A stretch of DNA of 64,000 nucleotides from Vibrio sp. B1FLJ16 (GTDB lineage Bacteria; Pseudomonadota; Gammaproteobacteria; Enterobacterales; Vibrionaceae), in NCBI RefSeq assembly GCF_905175385.1, contig NZ_HG992750.1:1054001-1118000 (forward strand), read 5' to 3'. Below, piece after piece: positions 9,129 through 19,410 of the stretch. The position numbers and the translations under genes are program-made. Every line of letters begins with the position of its first letter. Within the stretch, counting starts at the first letter, position 1. A model generated the notes under the pieces. It was given only the letters and a program-made list of their open reading frames with translations, ran no database searches and had not been told where the DNA came from.

Positions 9129-10094
9129 TTAGAGAGTTATTGTTATTTCGCGATCTTCTGTCCGCTCATGCCTTTGTAAAACTGAACCGATGCCTAACTG
9201 GCCGTGTTGCTTCGATAATCTGACTAACGGGAGTAAACTGTACTTAGTCGTCATTTTCCATTTCACTTCCTTATGGACCCCCATGAACTCTAAGGCTGTG
9301 TTTTTGATTACGCTCAGACTAAATTCGTTGCCAAGCAGTTTTTCTACCTGATTCTTTTGTTTTGGAAGAAACTCAAACGTCACCTCTGCGTTAATATTCC
9401 ATGCTTTTGCACCAATTGATGCGCTCTCCCCTAGTTTTGCATGCTGGCCTTCAGGAGAATTTTTACATGCTAAGCGGGTTTGTTCTTGTTCGGGTAAATG
9501 TATCCACTGACCTTGTAATTCATGAATCCGAACGTCACAGCCAGAAAGACATTCCAGAATATTCTTTAATCCGCCTTTACTTCTTACAGGCGATGCATAC
9601 AGGCCACTGTAGTGCAAAGAGAGAGCGCTTAACTGGCCGGTTAACGCCTCAATACCGTTGATAAGAGGCGAACGCCTGTCCCTCACATGGGAGCGCGCCT
9701 GAACGAGCAGTTGGCTCAACTGCCAACTCCGGTAATACAAAGAAAGAAGTCGATGGTTAAAAATGTTATAGAAGTCAACCATCGCTGTATCACCAGCCTT
9801 TTGGCGCTGCAATGCCAGTTCACTGTAATGATGAGGCATTACACCATGCTCACCCGTCAATCCGATCAAGTTGGACAGAAGTGACAGCTTGTCATTATCC
9901 ATCGGCCTGACTGCCAACAATTGCGCGTACTCATACCCGAGAGACGGACTGGTTTTGAGATTAATTTTTTCATGCTTAGGCAGAGCATCACTCCCGATTA
10001 AGGATTCGGCTCTTAATGACACCTCTTCAATAGTATGAATAGCCTCAAACAGCGAGAGGCTGGTCAGCTCGTTATAAAAATCATCTGAATTCAA
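9129..10094 (-). CDS. tssG: T6SS baseplate protein TssG
   Basis: TssG is the wedge subunit that, with TssF, TssE and TssK, builds the T6SS baseplate around the VgrG spike. The 321-aa size, the NHRLLSLYYRSWQL motif near residue 112 and the C-terminal LLPLVRLSKQHGQLGIGSVL segment are typical of the ImpH/VasB family. Its start overlaps the tssF stop by 4 nt, indicating translational coupling. Confidence 0.93.
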   Translation of the reverse strand: MNSDDFYNELTSLSLFEAIHTIEEVSLRAESLIGSDALPKHEKINLKTSPSLGYEYAQLLAVRPMDNDKLSLLSNLIGLTGEHGVMPHHYSELALQRQKAGDTAMVDFYNIFNHRLLSLYYRSWQLSQLLVQARSHVRDRRSPLINGIEALTGQLSALSLHYSGLYASPVRSKGGLKNILECLSGCDVRIHELQGQWIHLPEQEQTRLACKNSPEGQHAKLGESASIGAKAWNINAEVTFEFLPKQKNQVEKLLGNEFSLSVIKNTALEFMGVHKEVKWKMTTKYSLLPLVRLSKQHGQLGIGSVLQRHERTEDREITITL

Positions 10095-11911
10095 AGCAAT
10101 ACCTTGTTACCTAATAACGCAGGCCAGATATGAAAGGTAGATCCCGTCGATTTGAGTTTCACCTCAAGCTGGGTGTAAATATTGATTTCTGCATACTGAG
10201 AAAAGTAAACAGAAAGAACACTTCCCAAAAGAAATATCTGCTCTTGCGGTAATACTTGGTCAGAGACGGTCAGTATGACCTTTACGCCGTTCGCGAACCC
10301 GACTTTGCCTTTCTGACTCACTCTCCCCGTCGTTTGCACAAACTCTAATCGTACTAAAGCATCTGTAATGGCATTGATTTCACTTGTCCCTGAAAATGCG
10401 TAAAGGCTTAATACCTCCTTTAATGTTTGCAGACCATTTCCCTGTGTGAAGTGATTTAATGTTAACAGCTTGGTAAGTTGCCAGCGCGTACTCTCATCCA
10501 TTTCCGGTCTGAGTGTGTCTGATAACGGAACCACGCAACGGACCGAATTAAAGTTGTGTAAATTAGCCAGACTGACATTGGGTAATCCTCCACCGTAAGG
10601 TATCTGCGATGGCAAATTCCGGTTACAACATTCTGCTTCCACATTCATGACCCAACTGGCCCGACTCTCTGAATCAGGTATCAGATTATTTTTATCGACA
10701 AGTGACATATAGATTTCCCGGCCAGGTTCATCATAACCACCAGCCCAGTTTGTATCCTCACGCCTCATCAACCAGTAAAATCCACTCGTGCTTGTGTGGC
10801 CCGTGTGTTCACCGGCATGGTAGCAAGGCAGGTTTTCGTAGGCCTTGGTCCTGCTGGCCAGCTTCACCTCCGAGACAGAAACTACTTCACAACTCTCAGC
10901 TTCACGATACTGGGGGGTGAGAAGGTATTCATAATCTAAAGACGAAAGTCGCTTAGGCTCCATCTTCGCCCTGAATAAATTCACAATCGGTACACAGCCA
11001 AGTAATACACTTTCTTCATCAACTTGCTTTGGCAGCCATTCATCACTGTCGTTAAAGTAAAACCGGACTTCAACCCGGTCTTCAATGACTTGTTGACTAA
11101 GCGCTAACTCAGTCAGGTCAAAAAACATAAATTTCTCAGGAAAATGTAAGTATTCAACCAGCAGCCTCGCCCCGCTAAATGTTCTCTTGCTATAAGGAAC
11201 GACGATACTGTCATCGTCAAAACCTGCGGCTTTCAGCTGACTTTTGTTTACGGATTGTACTTCCTTACCATCGACGCAAAGCGATATTCCTATGAGGCTT
11301 TTAAATAGCAGCTGATACAATTTCAGGGTTAAACGTGTTTGTCCGTTCAGGTAAAACCTCAGTTGGTCAATTCCTAAAGCGGGCAGAGAAAGTCCTTTTT
11401 GATCAGCTCTTATTTGTAACTTCAATACCGCGTTAGCATCTGCATCCCACCTTGAGCCTACAGATTTGAAAGGGGCATTTTCAAACGTGGATGCCGTTAC
11501 GTTTATCGGACACATTGTTATCGGGTAGCATGTTTTAAAATCACAATCCGAATAACCCGGAGCACCCACCAGAACCCGCTCGCCTTGTGAGATGTCAATT
11601 GCACTCTTGGTTGAATCAGAACAATTCAGCTTGATAACCGACATTGAAGGAATAGGAGCATGAAAATCAGGATACAATTGCCCCATCAGTGATTCTGTAA
11701 ACTGAGGATAACTGTTGTCCAGACTTTGCCTGATTTTCGCTGTCATAAAAGCACAGCCCTCAAGCAATCTCTCTACATGAGGATCTTCAATCCGCTCTTC
11801 ACTGATTCGAAGCCGTGCGGCGATTTTCGGGTATTGCTCACCAAATTCCTGCCCTTTATGGCGTAAGTAAGCCAACTCTCGATTGTAATACTTAAGAAAC
11901 TCGTCGCTCAT
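10091..11911 (-). CDS. tssF: T6SS baseplate protein TssF
   Basis: TssF (ImpG/VasA family, about 600 aa) forms the baseplate wedge with TssG. Diagnostic features are the N-terminal YYNRELAYLRHKGQEFGEQ segment, the RLEEPHVERLLEGCAFM-like stretch (here IEDPHVERLLEGCAFMTAKI) and the PQFTESLMGQLYPDFHAPIP motif. It overlaps tssE upstream and tssG downstream by 4 nt each, consistent with stoichiometric coupled synthesis of the wedge proteins. Confidence 0.95.
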   Translation of the reverse strand: MSDEFLKYYNRELAYLRHKGQEFGEQYPKIAARLRISEERIEDPHVERLLEGCAFMTAKIRQSLDNSYPQFTESLMGQLYPDFHAPIPSMSVIKLNCSDSTKSAIDISQGERVLVGAPGYSDCDFKTCYPITMCPINVTASTFENAPFKSVGSRWDADANAVLKLQIRADQKGLSLPALGIDQLRFYLNGQTRLTLKLYQLLFKSLIGISLCVDGKEVQSVNKSQLKAAGFDDDSIVVPYSKRTFSGARLLVEYLHFPEKFMFFDLTELALSQQVIEDRVEVRFYFNDSDEWLPKQVDEESVLLGCVPIVNLFRAKMEPKRLSSLDYEYLLTPQYREAESCEVVSVSEVKLASRTKAYENLPCYHAGEHTGHTSTSGFYWLMRREDTNWAGGYDEPGREIYMSLVDKNNLIPDSESRASWVMNVEAECCNRNLPSQIPYGGGLPNVSLANLHNFNSVRCVVPLSDTLRPEMDESTRWQLTKLLTLNHFTQGNGLQTLKEVLSLYAFSGTSEINAITDALVRLEFVQTTGRVSQKGKVGFANGVKVILTVSDQVLPQEQIFLLGSVLSVYFSQYAEINIYTQLEVKLKSTGSTFHIWPALLGNKVLL

Positions 11912-12372
11912 TTTGCCCTACTCAGTTTTACGCACAAGTTGACGGGCTCAATATCTGAATTGAACCTGACTTCATGAATATCTTTATCAATTAAGCAAGT
12001 TGCACTGATTTCCAGCCTCAGGGTCCGGTCAATGGTATTTGTCGTATCTGAAATTCTGACTCTCGGGTTCGTCAGTCGCGGCTCAAAGTTCTTAATCGCG
12101 CGATGTACTGTCGTACACAAACGCTTCTGACCTTCCTTGCTGCTATAAGGCATGGAAGAAAAATCTGGCAAGCCATAACTAGGGATTGAATCCCTAAGCT
12201 CAGGAAGGTCGACATCTAGCTCTTCCCAGCCGATACGACTATTCAGCATTGACTCCAGATCCCTCAATAAGCCCCCGAGCAAATCTGCCCTGCTGGCAGG
12301 AAAGTCTCTTTCGTCTTTCGTGGAAGGATCGCTGTCAATGAGCTTATCCAACAGTGAACTCATTAATGCCAT
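11908..12372 (-). CDS. tssE: T6SS baseplate protein TssE (gp25-like)
   Basis: TssE is the gp25-like component that joins the baseplate to the sheath and starts sheath polymerisation. The 154-aa protein contains the family core: a LLRDLESMLNSR segment, the SIPSYGLPDFS motif and a C-terminal LEISATCLI strand. An in-frame ATG three codons in is an alternative start. It sits between tagJ (8-nt gap) and tssF (4-nt overlap). Confidence 0.93.
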   Translation of the reverse strand: MALMSSLLDKLIDSDPSTKDERDFPASRADLLGGLLRDLESMLNSRIGWEELDVDLPELRDSIPSYGLPDFSSMPYSSKEGQKRLCTTVHRAIKNFEPRLTNPRVRISDTTNTIDRTLRLEISATCLIDKDIHEVRFNSDIEPVNLCVKLSRAK

Positions 12373-12380
12373 CGTTGTAT

Positions 12381-13178
12381 CTAAGCCAACTCTTTAGTCA
12401 CAGCGAGGGTATGAATATCGAACAGTGGTAATGCCATTTCACCAACCAGCCAGCATTTTTGCCCGAGCCCTGAATAAACATCTTCACTGCCGAGCTGCCT
12501 CCAGTCAGTTTCACGCCCTAACTTTTGAGCATCGGTTTTTGAATCAATGTAAGTAAGTGGCATATGTCCTTCACCCTCACCTAAACCATCGATATCGAAC
12601 TCTACTGGTCGCCAAATACTTTCCAACAGTGATTTTGCCGGCTTCATTTCTAAGTAGTTAACATCAGCGAGGGGAACTAAGAAGTAATTTCCTGCCGAAG
12701 AAAACAGTTCAATATAGCCCTCCAGTCGGTCATCAATGTCTCTTACATCTGAGTAAACCGTTTCATTAACTGCGAACCCTTTGACAGCCCGCGAATTTTC
12801 CAGGCTTTGAGCGTGCTGAGACGCCAGATTAAAATCATTGTTAGTCATAGCCAGATTAAGAGCGACCAGAGATTTCATCGAATCTTCACTGCTTCCCAAC
12901 ACTGTCGCGGTCGCAGCTCCCAATGCAAAATCTTTCCTTGCTTGTGCTGCTTTAACCAGGTGACGTAACTGACTCGCGCCCGCGATGTATTCAGGGTAGA
13001 GCTTTATAGATTGCATTAACTGGTCATCTGCACGTTCAAAATCACCGGAGATACAAAGCAGTTCAATAAAGGAACTTCTTAATCCTGCATCTTTGGGAGA
13101 TGATTTTATATCCTTAATGATTAGGTCCAGAGAAGTTTGTAAATGCCCTTGTGACAGCGCATCTTTCCATTGGGTCAT
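12381..13178 (-). CDS. tagJ: T6SS accessory protein TagJ (ImpE/HsiE family)
   Basis: TagJ is an accessory protein of imp-type systems; the P. aeruginosa relative HsiE1 binds the sheath subunit TssB and is thought to assist sheath turnover with ClpV. The 265-aa protein has N-terminal TPR-like helices (residues about 1-130) followed by the ImpE domain with the conserved EGYIELFSSAGNYFLVPLAD and ESIWRPVEFDI segments. Its position between the second tssC-like gene and tssE is the usual one for this family. Confidence 0.9.
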   Translation of the reverse strand: MTQWKDALSQGHLQTSLDLIIKDIKSSPKDAGLRSSFIELLCISGDFERADDQLMQSIKLYPEYIAGASQLRHLVKAAQARKDFALGAATATVLGSSEDSMKSLVALNLAMTNNDFNLASQHAQSLENSRAVKGFAVNETVYSDVRDIDDRLEGYIELFSSAGNYFLVPLADVNYLEMKPAKSLLESIWRPVEFDIDGLGEGEGHMPLTYIDSKTDAQKLGRETDWRQLGSEDVYSGLGQKCWLVGEMALPLFDIHTLAVTKELA

Positions 13179-13188
13179 CGTTATTTCC

Positions 13189-14721
13189 TTACACCAGATG
13201 CTCCGGTGATAATTCCGTAATTAGTTTAATGCTTGATACCATCTGATCGAGTTGAAAATGCGGCCTTAAATGGATCACCGAGTAATAATGTCCGGGCATT
13301 TCCCGCTTCATCCGAAGTGAAATTTTCGCTTCGTTCAATGGGTATTTTGCTCTTAATTCTTCTGAAGCCTCATCCGAGGCCGTTGTGTATTGATGCAGCC
13401 ATGCCTGAAATTCCCTTTCAAGTGCGGGGGCATCCTGATATCCGCCAATTTTATTGCGTCCCATCACTTTAATGTAATGAGCGATACGAGAAACACATAG
13501 TGTGTACTGAAGCATGGACGTGAGTTTCGCATTGGTCGCAATATGCTTTTCTTTGTAGTCCTGAGGCTCGTGTAGTGAGACATTACTTGTCATACCTATC
13601 ATGTCAGTCTCAGGTATTGGTGAAATCGGTATAAAACCGCAATCAGAGAGTTCTTGCTCTTGTCGCTCAGATAGTTTTACATTCAGGGGACAACGCGTCC
13701 GGGAATTTTTTCCATACAGTTGTGTACGGTTCCTTATCGGTGCAGTAATAACACCTTGATTATATTCCCCTTGCTTGATGCCACGCATATGGGTAAACCA
13801 TCCATACTCCTGAAATGCTCTTATCGAGATTGCTGCAAAGCAATAAGCGCCACTACCCCACAACAAGTCTTTATCTGAGTTATCTATGCGCTCATTGAAC
13901 TCAAATAAATCTGGACGCGAACCATCAAACTTGTAAGGTTGCCGAAACAATACGTTTGGTGCGACAAACCCAAGAAACTTAGTATCATCCTGACTCCTTA
14001 ACTCTCTCCATCTCGAATACTCGATTTGCTCAAACTGAGCAGAAATATTCTTTATGGATGCGAGTTCATTAAAGCTATCCACACCGAAGACGCTCGGAGC
14101 AACGGACATGACAAACGGACTAAAAGAAGCAGCCGCAGATTGCGCTATTTTACTGAGTACGGACAAATCCCTGTCAAAATGATTTTTTCTCAGATCATAT
14201 CTAAGCTGATAGTCACCAATCACCAAACCAAAAGGCTCTCCACCAGCCATCCCGTACTCATTCTGATAGAGCAACTTAAATAATGCCGTCTGATCAAACT
14301 CAATGGCTTTTAACGAGTCTTTACTTATTTCATCCCATGTAGCAGAAACAAGCTTTATTTTGACCGGTATGTCAGTTTGGTTACTCAATTGATAACACAA
14401 ATAATATACTCCGACCCAGCCTCGCTCTATACATTGAAAACGAGGGGAGTGGAGAATTTCATTAACCTGATCTTGCAACATTAAATCAATACGGCTAATC
14501 GCTTCCGACAAACTAAAACGGAAGCTTTCAAAATCCTTAACCCCTGCTTTTTCCGACCAGGCTCGCACCAAATGTAATGGTTCATTAATGGCTAAAAAGT
14601 TATCCAGCCAGCAATCGTCAGAACTTTCGCAACCAAACAAAATTTGTTCCAGATCGTGCTCTTGAACATCGTCAAATTCAAGTGTCTCTTTACTTACCAT
14701 AACTGATTTCAACTTTCGCAT
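13189..14721 (-). CDS. second TssC-like sheath protein (ImpD type)
   Basis: This is a divergent paralogue of the sheath large subunit encoded just upstream. Shared landmarks are ERGWVGVYYLCYQL (compare [14 protein letters not shown]), the NEYGMAGGEPFGLVIGDY segment, SPFVMSVAPSVFGVD and a C-terminal VIHLRPHFQLDQM. It is shorter in the N-terminus and poorly matched around the region where canonical TssC proteins meet ClpV and TssB. Imp-type clusters carry such a tandem pair (impC, impD). Whether it enters the sheath, caps it or acts at the baseplate is not known to me. Start is uncertain: an upstream TTG (14733) and a downstream ATG (14700) are in frame, none with a strong ribosome site. Confidence 0.88.
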   Translation of the reverse strand: MRKLKSVMVSKETLEFDDVQEHDLEQILFGCESSDDCWLDNFLAINEPLHLVRAWSEKAGVKDFESFRFSLSEAISRIDLMLQDQVNEILHSPRFQCIERGWVGVYYLCYQLSNQTDIPVKIKLVSATWDEISKDSLKAIEFDQTALFKLLYQNEYGMAGGEPFGLVIGDYQLRYDLRKNHFDRDLSVLSKIAQSAAASFSPFVMSVAPSVFGVDSFNELASIKNISAQFEQIEYSRWRELRSQDDTKFLGFVAPNVLFRQPYKFDGSRPDLFEFNERIDNSDKDLLWGSGAYCFAAISIRAFQEYGWFTHMRGIKQGEYNQGVITAPIRNRTQLYGKNSRTRCPLNVKLSERQEQELSDCGFIPISPIPETDMIGMTSNVSLHEPQDYKEKHIATNAKLTSMLQYTLCVSRIAHYIKVMGRNKIGGYQDAPALEREFQAWLHQYTTASDEASEELRAKYPLNEAKISLRMKREMPGHYYSVIHLRPHFQLDQMVSSIKLITELSPEHLV

Positions 14722-14753
14722 TAGGCTGATCAATTTGACCAGCCCATTTACGT

Positions 14754-16247
14754 TTAACCACCAGACTGAGGAATCTTAGCGACCAACCTCAGTGAGGTCG
14801 TCAACTCTTCCATTTGCAGCCATGGTTTCAGCCATGCTACCGCATTGTAAGAGCCAGGTGCTCCCGGTATCTCTTTAACCTGTACACGGGCATCGGCGAG
14901 TGGGTACTTGGCACGAATTTCCTGACCACCACCTTCAGAGGCGTTGACATAGCTGAGTATCCATCGGTTTAGCCAGGACTCAACGTCTTCTGCTTCCATA
15001 AAACTACCGATCTTGTCACGTGCCATCACCTTTAAATAGTGGGCAAAGCGAGACGTAGCCATCATGTATGGCAATCTCGCTGAAATCGCTGCATTCGCCG
15101 TCACCTCAGGAGAATCGTGTATCGCTGGTTTCTGACAGGTCTGCGCACCGAAGAACACAGCATAGTTAGTGTTCTTATAGTGACATAGCGGCAAGAAACC
15201 AAGTTTACCTAGTTCCGCTTCTCGACGGTCTGTTATCCCAATCTCTGTCGGGCATTTCATGTCAGGGTCACCATCATCACTCATAAAAAAGTGAGTCGGA
15301 AGGTTGTCTACACGACCGCCGCCTTCTGCACCACGAATAGCAGTACAGAAGCCATATTTGGAAAACGCATCCGTCAGTTTAGCACCCAGGACATAAGAAG
15401 AGTTCATCCAGCAATAGTCATTGTGTTCCGCGTTCACGGCAATGCCCGAGACCGGATCCACTTCAAATTCCTCAAATCCGAACTCTTCAATAGGCGACGT
15501 CGCCTCTCCATATGGCAAACGTGCAAGTACTTTTGGCATTGTTAAGCTGACAAAGCGAGAGTCTGCGCTTTCACGAAACGAGCGCCACTGAGTATACTCG
15601 AGGGATTCAAATACCTTGTCCAAATCACGCGGCTTAGAAAGCTCACTCCATTCATCAAAGCCGAAAAGAGCCGGAGATGCCGCGGACAAAAATGGCGAGA
15701 AGCCCGAAGCAGCGACGTTTGACATAAGTCGGAGAGATTCAATATCTTCCGGGTGATTGGTAAACTCGTAATCTCCTATCAATGCTCCATAAGGTTCACC
15801 ACCTGCGCTGCCAAATTCGGATTCGTACACTTTTTTGAATATCTGACTTTGATCAAACTCAACGGCTTTACTCAGATCTTTGTGCAACTCTTTCTTAGTA
15901 ATACTAATCATGCGCACTTTGAGGGTTGTGCTCGTTTCCGAGTTCATGATCAAATAGTTCAGACCTCTCCAGGAACCCTCTAACTTTTGTAAGTCAGGAT
16001 GATGCATAACTTCAGAAAGCTGTTCAGAGATTTGCTTGTCCAGCAACGTAATCGCTTCGCGGAATGTAACCGTAAGGTTTTTATTCCAGGATACAGTGCC
16101 TTTCATCGCTTCTTCAGTAAGCGTCTTGATCAGCTCCTCAGCCCTTGAAGCTTCCGTTTGCTTAGTCGCCCCTATTGCTTGCTCAAGAAATGAAACAGAC
16201 TGTTCGGTTACCTCTGGAGTACTTTGCTTTTCAACTTGGGTGCTCAT
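14754..16247 (-). CDS. tssC: T6SS contractile sheath large subunit TssC (VipB)
   Basis: TssC co-assembles with TssB into the contractile sheath. The 497-aa protein has all the expected VipB landmarks, including [50 protein letters not shown], the [17 protein letters not shown] segment and the C-terminal [17 protein letters not shown]. The ATG at 16247 shares one base with the tssB stop (TGATG), so translation is tightly coupled; a GTG one codon upstream is possible but unnecessary. Confidence 0.96.
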   Translation of the reverse strand: MSTQVEKQSTPEVTEQSVSFLEQAIGATKQTEASRAEELIKTLTEEAMKGTVSWNKNLTVTFREAITLLDKQISEQLSEVMHHPDLQKLEGSWRGLNYLIMNSETSTTLKVRMISITKKELHKDLSKAVEFDQSQIFKKVYESEFGSAGGEPYGALIGDYEFTNHPEDIESLRLMSNVAASGFSPFLSAASPALFGFDEWSELSKPRDLDKVFESLEYTQWRSFRESADSRFVSLTMPKVLARLPYGEATSPIEEFGFEEFEVDPVSGIAVNAEHNDYCWMNSSYVLGAKLTDAFSKYGFCTAIRGAEGGGRVDNLPTHFFMSDDGDPDMKCPTEIGITDRREAELGKLGFLPLCHYKNTNYAVFFGAQTCQKPAIHDSPEVTANAAISARLPYMMATSRFAHYLKVMARDKIGSFMEAEDVESWLNRWILSYVNASEGGGQEIRAKYPLADARVQVKEIPGAPGSYNAVAWLKPWLQMEELTTSLRLVAKIPQSGG

Positions 16248-16777
16248 CACTCTGCCCCCTCTGTATTTTCTGACGTTGCCTTATCACCGAGATTCAACTC
16301 TCCGGCAAGTTTTGTCAGATTGTCAGTGTTGTTCAAAACTTCCTCAAGAATATTCTCAAGCTCTTCAGAGCGATCAACTTTCGTCATTAAATCACGCAAT
16401 TTATTACGTGTTTCCATGAGTTTTCTTAACGGGTCAACCTGGTTTACAATCGCGGCCGGCTCGAAATCCTGCATCGATTTAAAGTTCAGATCGACAGAAA
16501 ACTCAGAGCCATCGTTTGATAGTTTGTTTGCCACTTTGAATCTCACAGACGGATTCATCTTCTTCAGCACATCATCAAAGTTGTCCCGATCGATCTGAAT
16601 AAAGCGTCTGTCCTTCAATGGCTTAAGCCCTTCAGTGTTGTGACCGGCAAAATCCCCCATCACACCTACCACAAAAGGAAGCTCTTTCTTCAGAGTTGTC
16701 CCCTCAGTTTCTACATCATAGGTAATATGAACACGAGGCTTCCGAACCCGTGACAGTTTCGAGTGAATACTCGTCAT
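16247..16777 (-). CDS. tssB: T6SS contractile sheath small subunit TssB (VipA)
   Basis: TssB pairs with TssC in the sheath protomer. The 176-aa length and the motifs [26 protein letters not shown] and [18 protein letters not shown] are diagnostic for the VipA family. It is the first of the sheath gene block and lies 12 nt after tssA. Confidence 0.96.
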   Translation of the reverse strand: MTSIHSKLSRVRKPRVHITYDVETEGTTLKKELPFVVGVMGDFAGHNTEGLKPLKDRRFIQIDRDNFDDVLKKMNPSVRFKVANKLSNDGSEFSVDLNFKSMQDFEPAAIVNQVDPLRKLMETRNKLRDLMTKVDRSEELENILEEVLNNTDNLTKLAGELNLGDKATSENTEGAE

Positions 16778-16789
16778 ACCGTTCTCCCT

Positions 16790-17911
16790 TTAATCATTTT
16801 CATTATGTTCCGCTATGCCAACCAATCGGAAGTAGCTTCTTTTTGCATCTCCATCGGAGATCAGTTCCGCCAGTAACTCCGGCAGAGGCATTCCACACCA
16901 ACGAATAATCTGCTCGATGGAGTAAGAAACAGGTGAATGTGGCTCACTTTCCCTGAAGAAGTCAGCAACAAACTGAAGTTGTTGAATTGCTTGTTCTCTA
17001 GACTGCATGTTTGTTGCCAGCAAGTTCTGCGAAGCAATGTCTGTAGTAGATACTTTCGTATCGTCAGACTCGCTTAACTCAGTTGTCTCTTCCGGCTTAA
17101 CAGCTTGCCGCTTAAAACGGTCACCAAGAAGGTGCTTTAATGCCGAATGTATTGCATCTAGTCTTTTGGAAATATAAGAGCTTGGGGTAACATCACCGAC
17201 TGCGGTATCAAGCTTCTGACTGAAATCAGTAAAAGCATCAATAGCGAATTCAAGGTCTGTAATTAACAGGTTATAGAATTCGTTGGATGTGGATTTGACG
17301 GTTTGTTCGATAGTAGACAGCTCTATAGCCCCGTGGTCGACTCTCAACCTGCGCTTATCTTCATCCAGGCGCTCTAACTCAATAGCTTGCTGGTACTGCC
17401 AATAAGCATAAGCTTGCTCCACACCCAAGTCGGTTAACGGGATTGAAGCCAACGGGAACAATAGCGTGCCTTCACTTTCTATTCCATTAAGCCCGGTTAT
17501 CGCTGCAATTCTCGTTTCTATCCCGTCCTCATCTGGTCTTGGATACAATTCTTCCCAATATTCCTCAATAAATGCGCTGGCGACGTTATAACCTATTCCC
17601 ATACCGCGAAATCCATGTAGTCTCGTCAGAGCTTCGATCAGCCATGCAACCAGTTCAAAATCTTTTGACTGCGTAGACAAAACCTCTGGCACTTCTTCCA
17701 GAAAGACACGCCACATGTTGTTATGAGAATGAATACTCTCTTCTTCGATTAACGCATTGCGTTCCGCATTGCGTGCTGCCATACGCTGATCTTTGAGGCG
17801 AAAGTAGGAAGACTGAGGTGATACATCCTCTCTGGGGTCAATACCTGTCGGGTTTTCTTCTGAAACAGGCATCAAAACACGTTCATACCACTCAAAAGTT
17901 GAATCAGTCAT
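16790..17911 (-). CDS. tssA: T6SS assembly protein TssA (ImpA_N domain)
   Basis: TssA organises baseplate priming and tail tube/sheath growth. The N-terminal ImpA domain is clear (PVSEENPTGIDPRED, then LIEALTRLHGFRGMGIGYNV and YWEELYPRPDEDGIETR). The 373-aa protein has a linker and a compact C-terminal helical domain ending with SYSIEQIIRWCGMPLPELLAELI, which suggests the short class rather than the long VasJ-like class. Its start lies inside the 3' end of pppA (8-nt overlap). Confidence 0.92.
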   Translation of the reverse strand: MTDSTFEWYERVLMPVSEENPTGIDPREDVSPQSSYFRLKDQRMAARNAERNALIEEESIHSHNNMWRVFLEEVPEVLSTQSKDFELVAWLIEALTRLHGFRGMGIGYNVASAFIEEYWEELYPRPDEDGIETRIAAITGLNGIESEGTLLFPLASIPLTDLGVEQAYAYWQYQQAIELERLDEDKRRLRVDHGAIELSTIEQTVKSTSNEFYNLLITDLEFAIDAFTDFSQKLDTAVGDVTPSSYISKRLDAIHSALKHLLGDRFKRQAVKPEETTELSESDDTKVSTTDIASQNLLATNMQSREQAIQQLQFVADFFRESEPHSPVSYSIEQIIRWCGMPLPELLAELISDGDAKRSYFRLVGIAEHNEND

Positions 17912-18698
17912 AAGACTTGCTCCTTAAAAAAACAGGAATAGTCGCGTCGTCCCTGGGGCTGCATTTCGGCTCAGCACTCCGCTGGCAAACTTTGATCAGA
18001 GCGCAAGTCACATTATCACTCGCTCCTCTTACTAATGCAGAGTGCATCAAAGCCAGACCAGCCTGATTAACAGAATCAGCACTCAGCGTCCGATGGAGCT
18101 CGTCATTAGTCAGCTCTTTAGTTAAGCCATCACTGCACAATAAGAACTGGTCACCATCTTCAAGCTGACCAGACACCTGATCAATAGTCACTGTTTCATC
18201 TACTCCGACAGCCCGGGTTATCACATTCGATAATGGGTGGGCTTCCGCGTCTTCAAAAGCCAATAGCCCCTGTTCAACTAAGTCCATCACCTGGCTGTGA
18301 TCACGGGTTTTTTGCACGAATCGCCCGTTTCTCAACTGATAAATCCTGCTGTCTCCCACCCACAAACAGTGATAGTAACTATCCTGAACAAACAACAGGA
18401 CGAGAGTCGTACCCATTGTCTTTCCGTCTAAATACATTTGTGCATACTGATAGATTTCCAGATTAGCTGATTGAACGACAGCTCGGATTTCGTCAATACT
18501 TGTTTGCTTAACGTCTTTAATATGGCGCGCAATCTTATCTACCAACATCTGACTGGCTATATCACCAGCACTGTGTCCGCCCATTCCATCAGCAACAACC
18601 CATATACCGCTTTCACTCATATCGAGCAGAGCATCTTCGTTATAGGGACGAACTTTCCCCGGATGTGTTTTAGCAAAAGTAAAATAATTCCATTTCAT
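17904..18698 (-). CDS. pppA: PP2C-type protein phosphatase PppA controlling T6SS
   Basis: PppA removes the phosphate that PpkA places on the FHA protein, switching T6SS firing off. The 264-aa PP2C domain has the metal-binding residues in RPYNEDALL, VVADGMGGHSAGD, GDSRIYQLR, LCSDGLTKEL and SDNVTCALIK, so it should be active. It is soluble and encoded between tagF and tssA, while its opponent kinase is transcribed divergently from the far end of the operon. Confidence 0.93.
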   Translation of the reverse strand: MKWNYFTFAKTHPGKVRPYNEDALLDMSESGIWVVADGMGGHSAGDIASQMLVDKIARHIKDVKQTSIDEIRAVVQSANLEIYQYAQMYLDGKTMGTTLVLLFVQDSYYHCLWVGDSRIYQLRNGRFVQKTRDHSQVMDLVEQGLLAFEDAEAHPLSNVITRAVGVDETVTIDQVSGQLEDGDQFLLCSDGLTKELTNDELHRTLSADSVNQAGLALMHSALVRGASDNVTCALIKVCQRSAEPKCSPRDDATIPVFLRSKSYD

Positions 18699-18708
18699 TC
18701 TATGTTTC

Positions 18709-19410
18709 CTACCAGTTCCACTTTTGCCAAAACCCGTCTAACATCGCTGAAAACTGCCCGATACTTGGTAACCCATTACTGATAAACATGCATGGCTCGA
18801 TATGTTCAGAGCCTTCAGTCCACCAATAGCACGGTGTTTTTCTCTGCTCATTAACAAAATAATTCAGAAGCGCGCTACCTTTTTCGGTGCTAAGGTTATT
18901 GAACACTTTCGAGAGCGGACTTTCATACAACAACTTAACTTTTTGTTCCTCTACCGGCACATTCAGCAACAAACTGTCGCTCTCCTGTTTTTTCATTTTT
19001 GTATGCCATGTATCAAATCTGAAATCATCTTCCAGCACTGCCAATGCCAGTTCCTGGCTCTCTTGTGTCCACTCGTTATGTATCCAGTATTGCGTAGCTT
19101 TGCCCGGCACCGCTTGTGCCACCGTGAAAAAGAAGTAGCGACCACTAGAATCGACGCTGGGAATAAGCGTCCCCACGTATGTAGAATCTTCCAGGTAGCT
19201 GATATCGAGGGCAAAATGCCAGACTGGCGCTGTTAAAAAGTAGTTGTTCCACTCTTCATCCAACTGCTCTTTACTCACCGCAATAACGGCTTGTAACCAG
19301 TCATACCACCGGTTACAAAACGTTTGAGGCAAGCCATCTTTCACAAAATCACCTTTAGCCGGCATTTTCCCGATATAGCCCCAATGCGAGGCTACAGAGT
19401 CTGCGGACAT
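18709..19410 (-). CDS. tagF: T6SS regulator TagF
   Basis: TagF is a post-translational brake on T6SS in P. aeruginosa and Agrobacterium, where it acts on the FHA protein. The 233-aa protein opens with HWGYIGKMPAKGDFV, the typical TagF start, and contains SVDSSGRYFFFTVA near residue 80. The 5' end overlaps the tssM 3' end by 19 nt and pppA follows after 10 nt, so the negative regulators are made as a unit. In some bacteria TagF and PppA are fused; here they are separate. Confidence 0.92.
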   Translation of the reverse strand: MSADSVASHWGYIGKMPAKGDFVKDGLPQTFCNRWYDWLQAVIAVSKEQLDEEWNNYFLTAPVWHFALDISYLEDSTYVGTLIPSVDSSGRYFFFTVAQAVPGKATQYWIHNEWTQESQELALAVLEDDFRFDTWHTKMKKQESDSLLLNVPVEEQKVKLLYESPLSKVFNNLSTEKGSALLNYFVNEQRKTPCYWWTEGSEHIEPCMFISNGLPSIGQFSAMLDGFWQKWNW

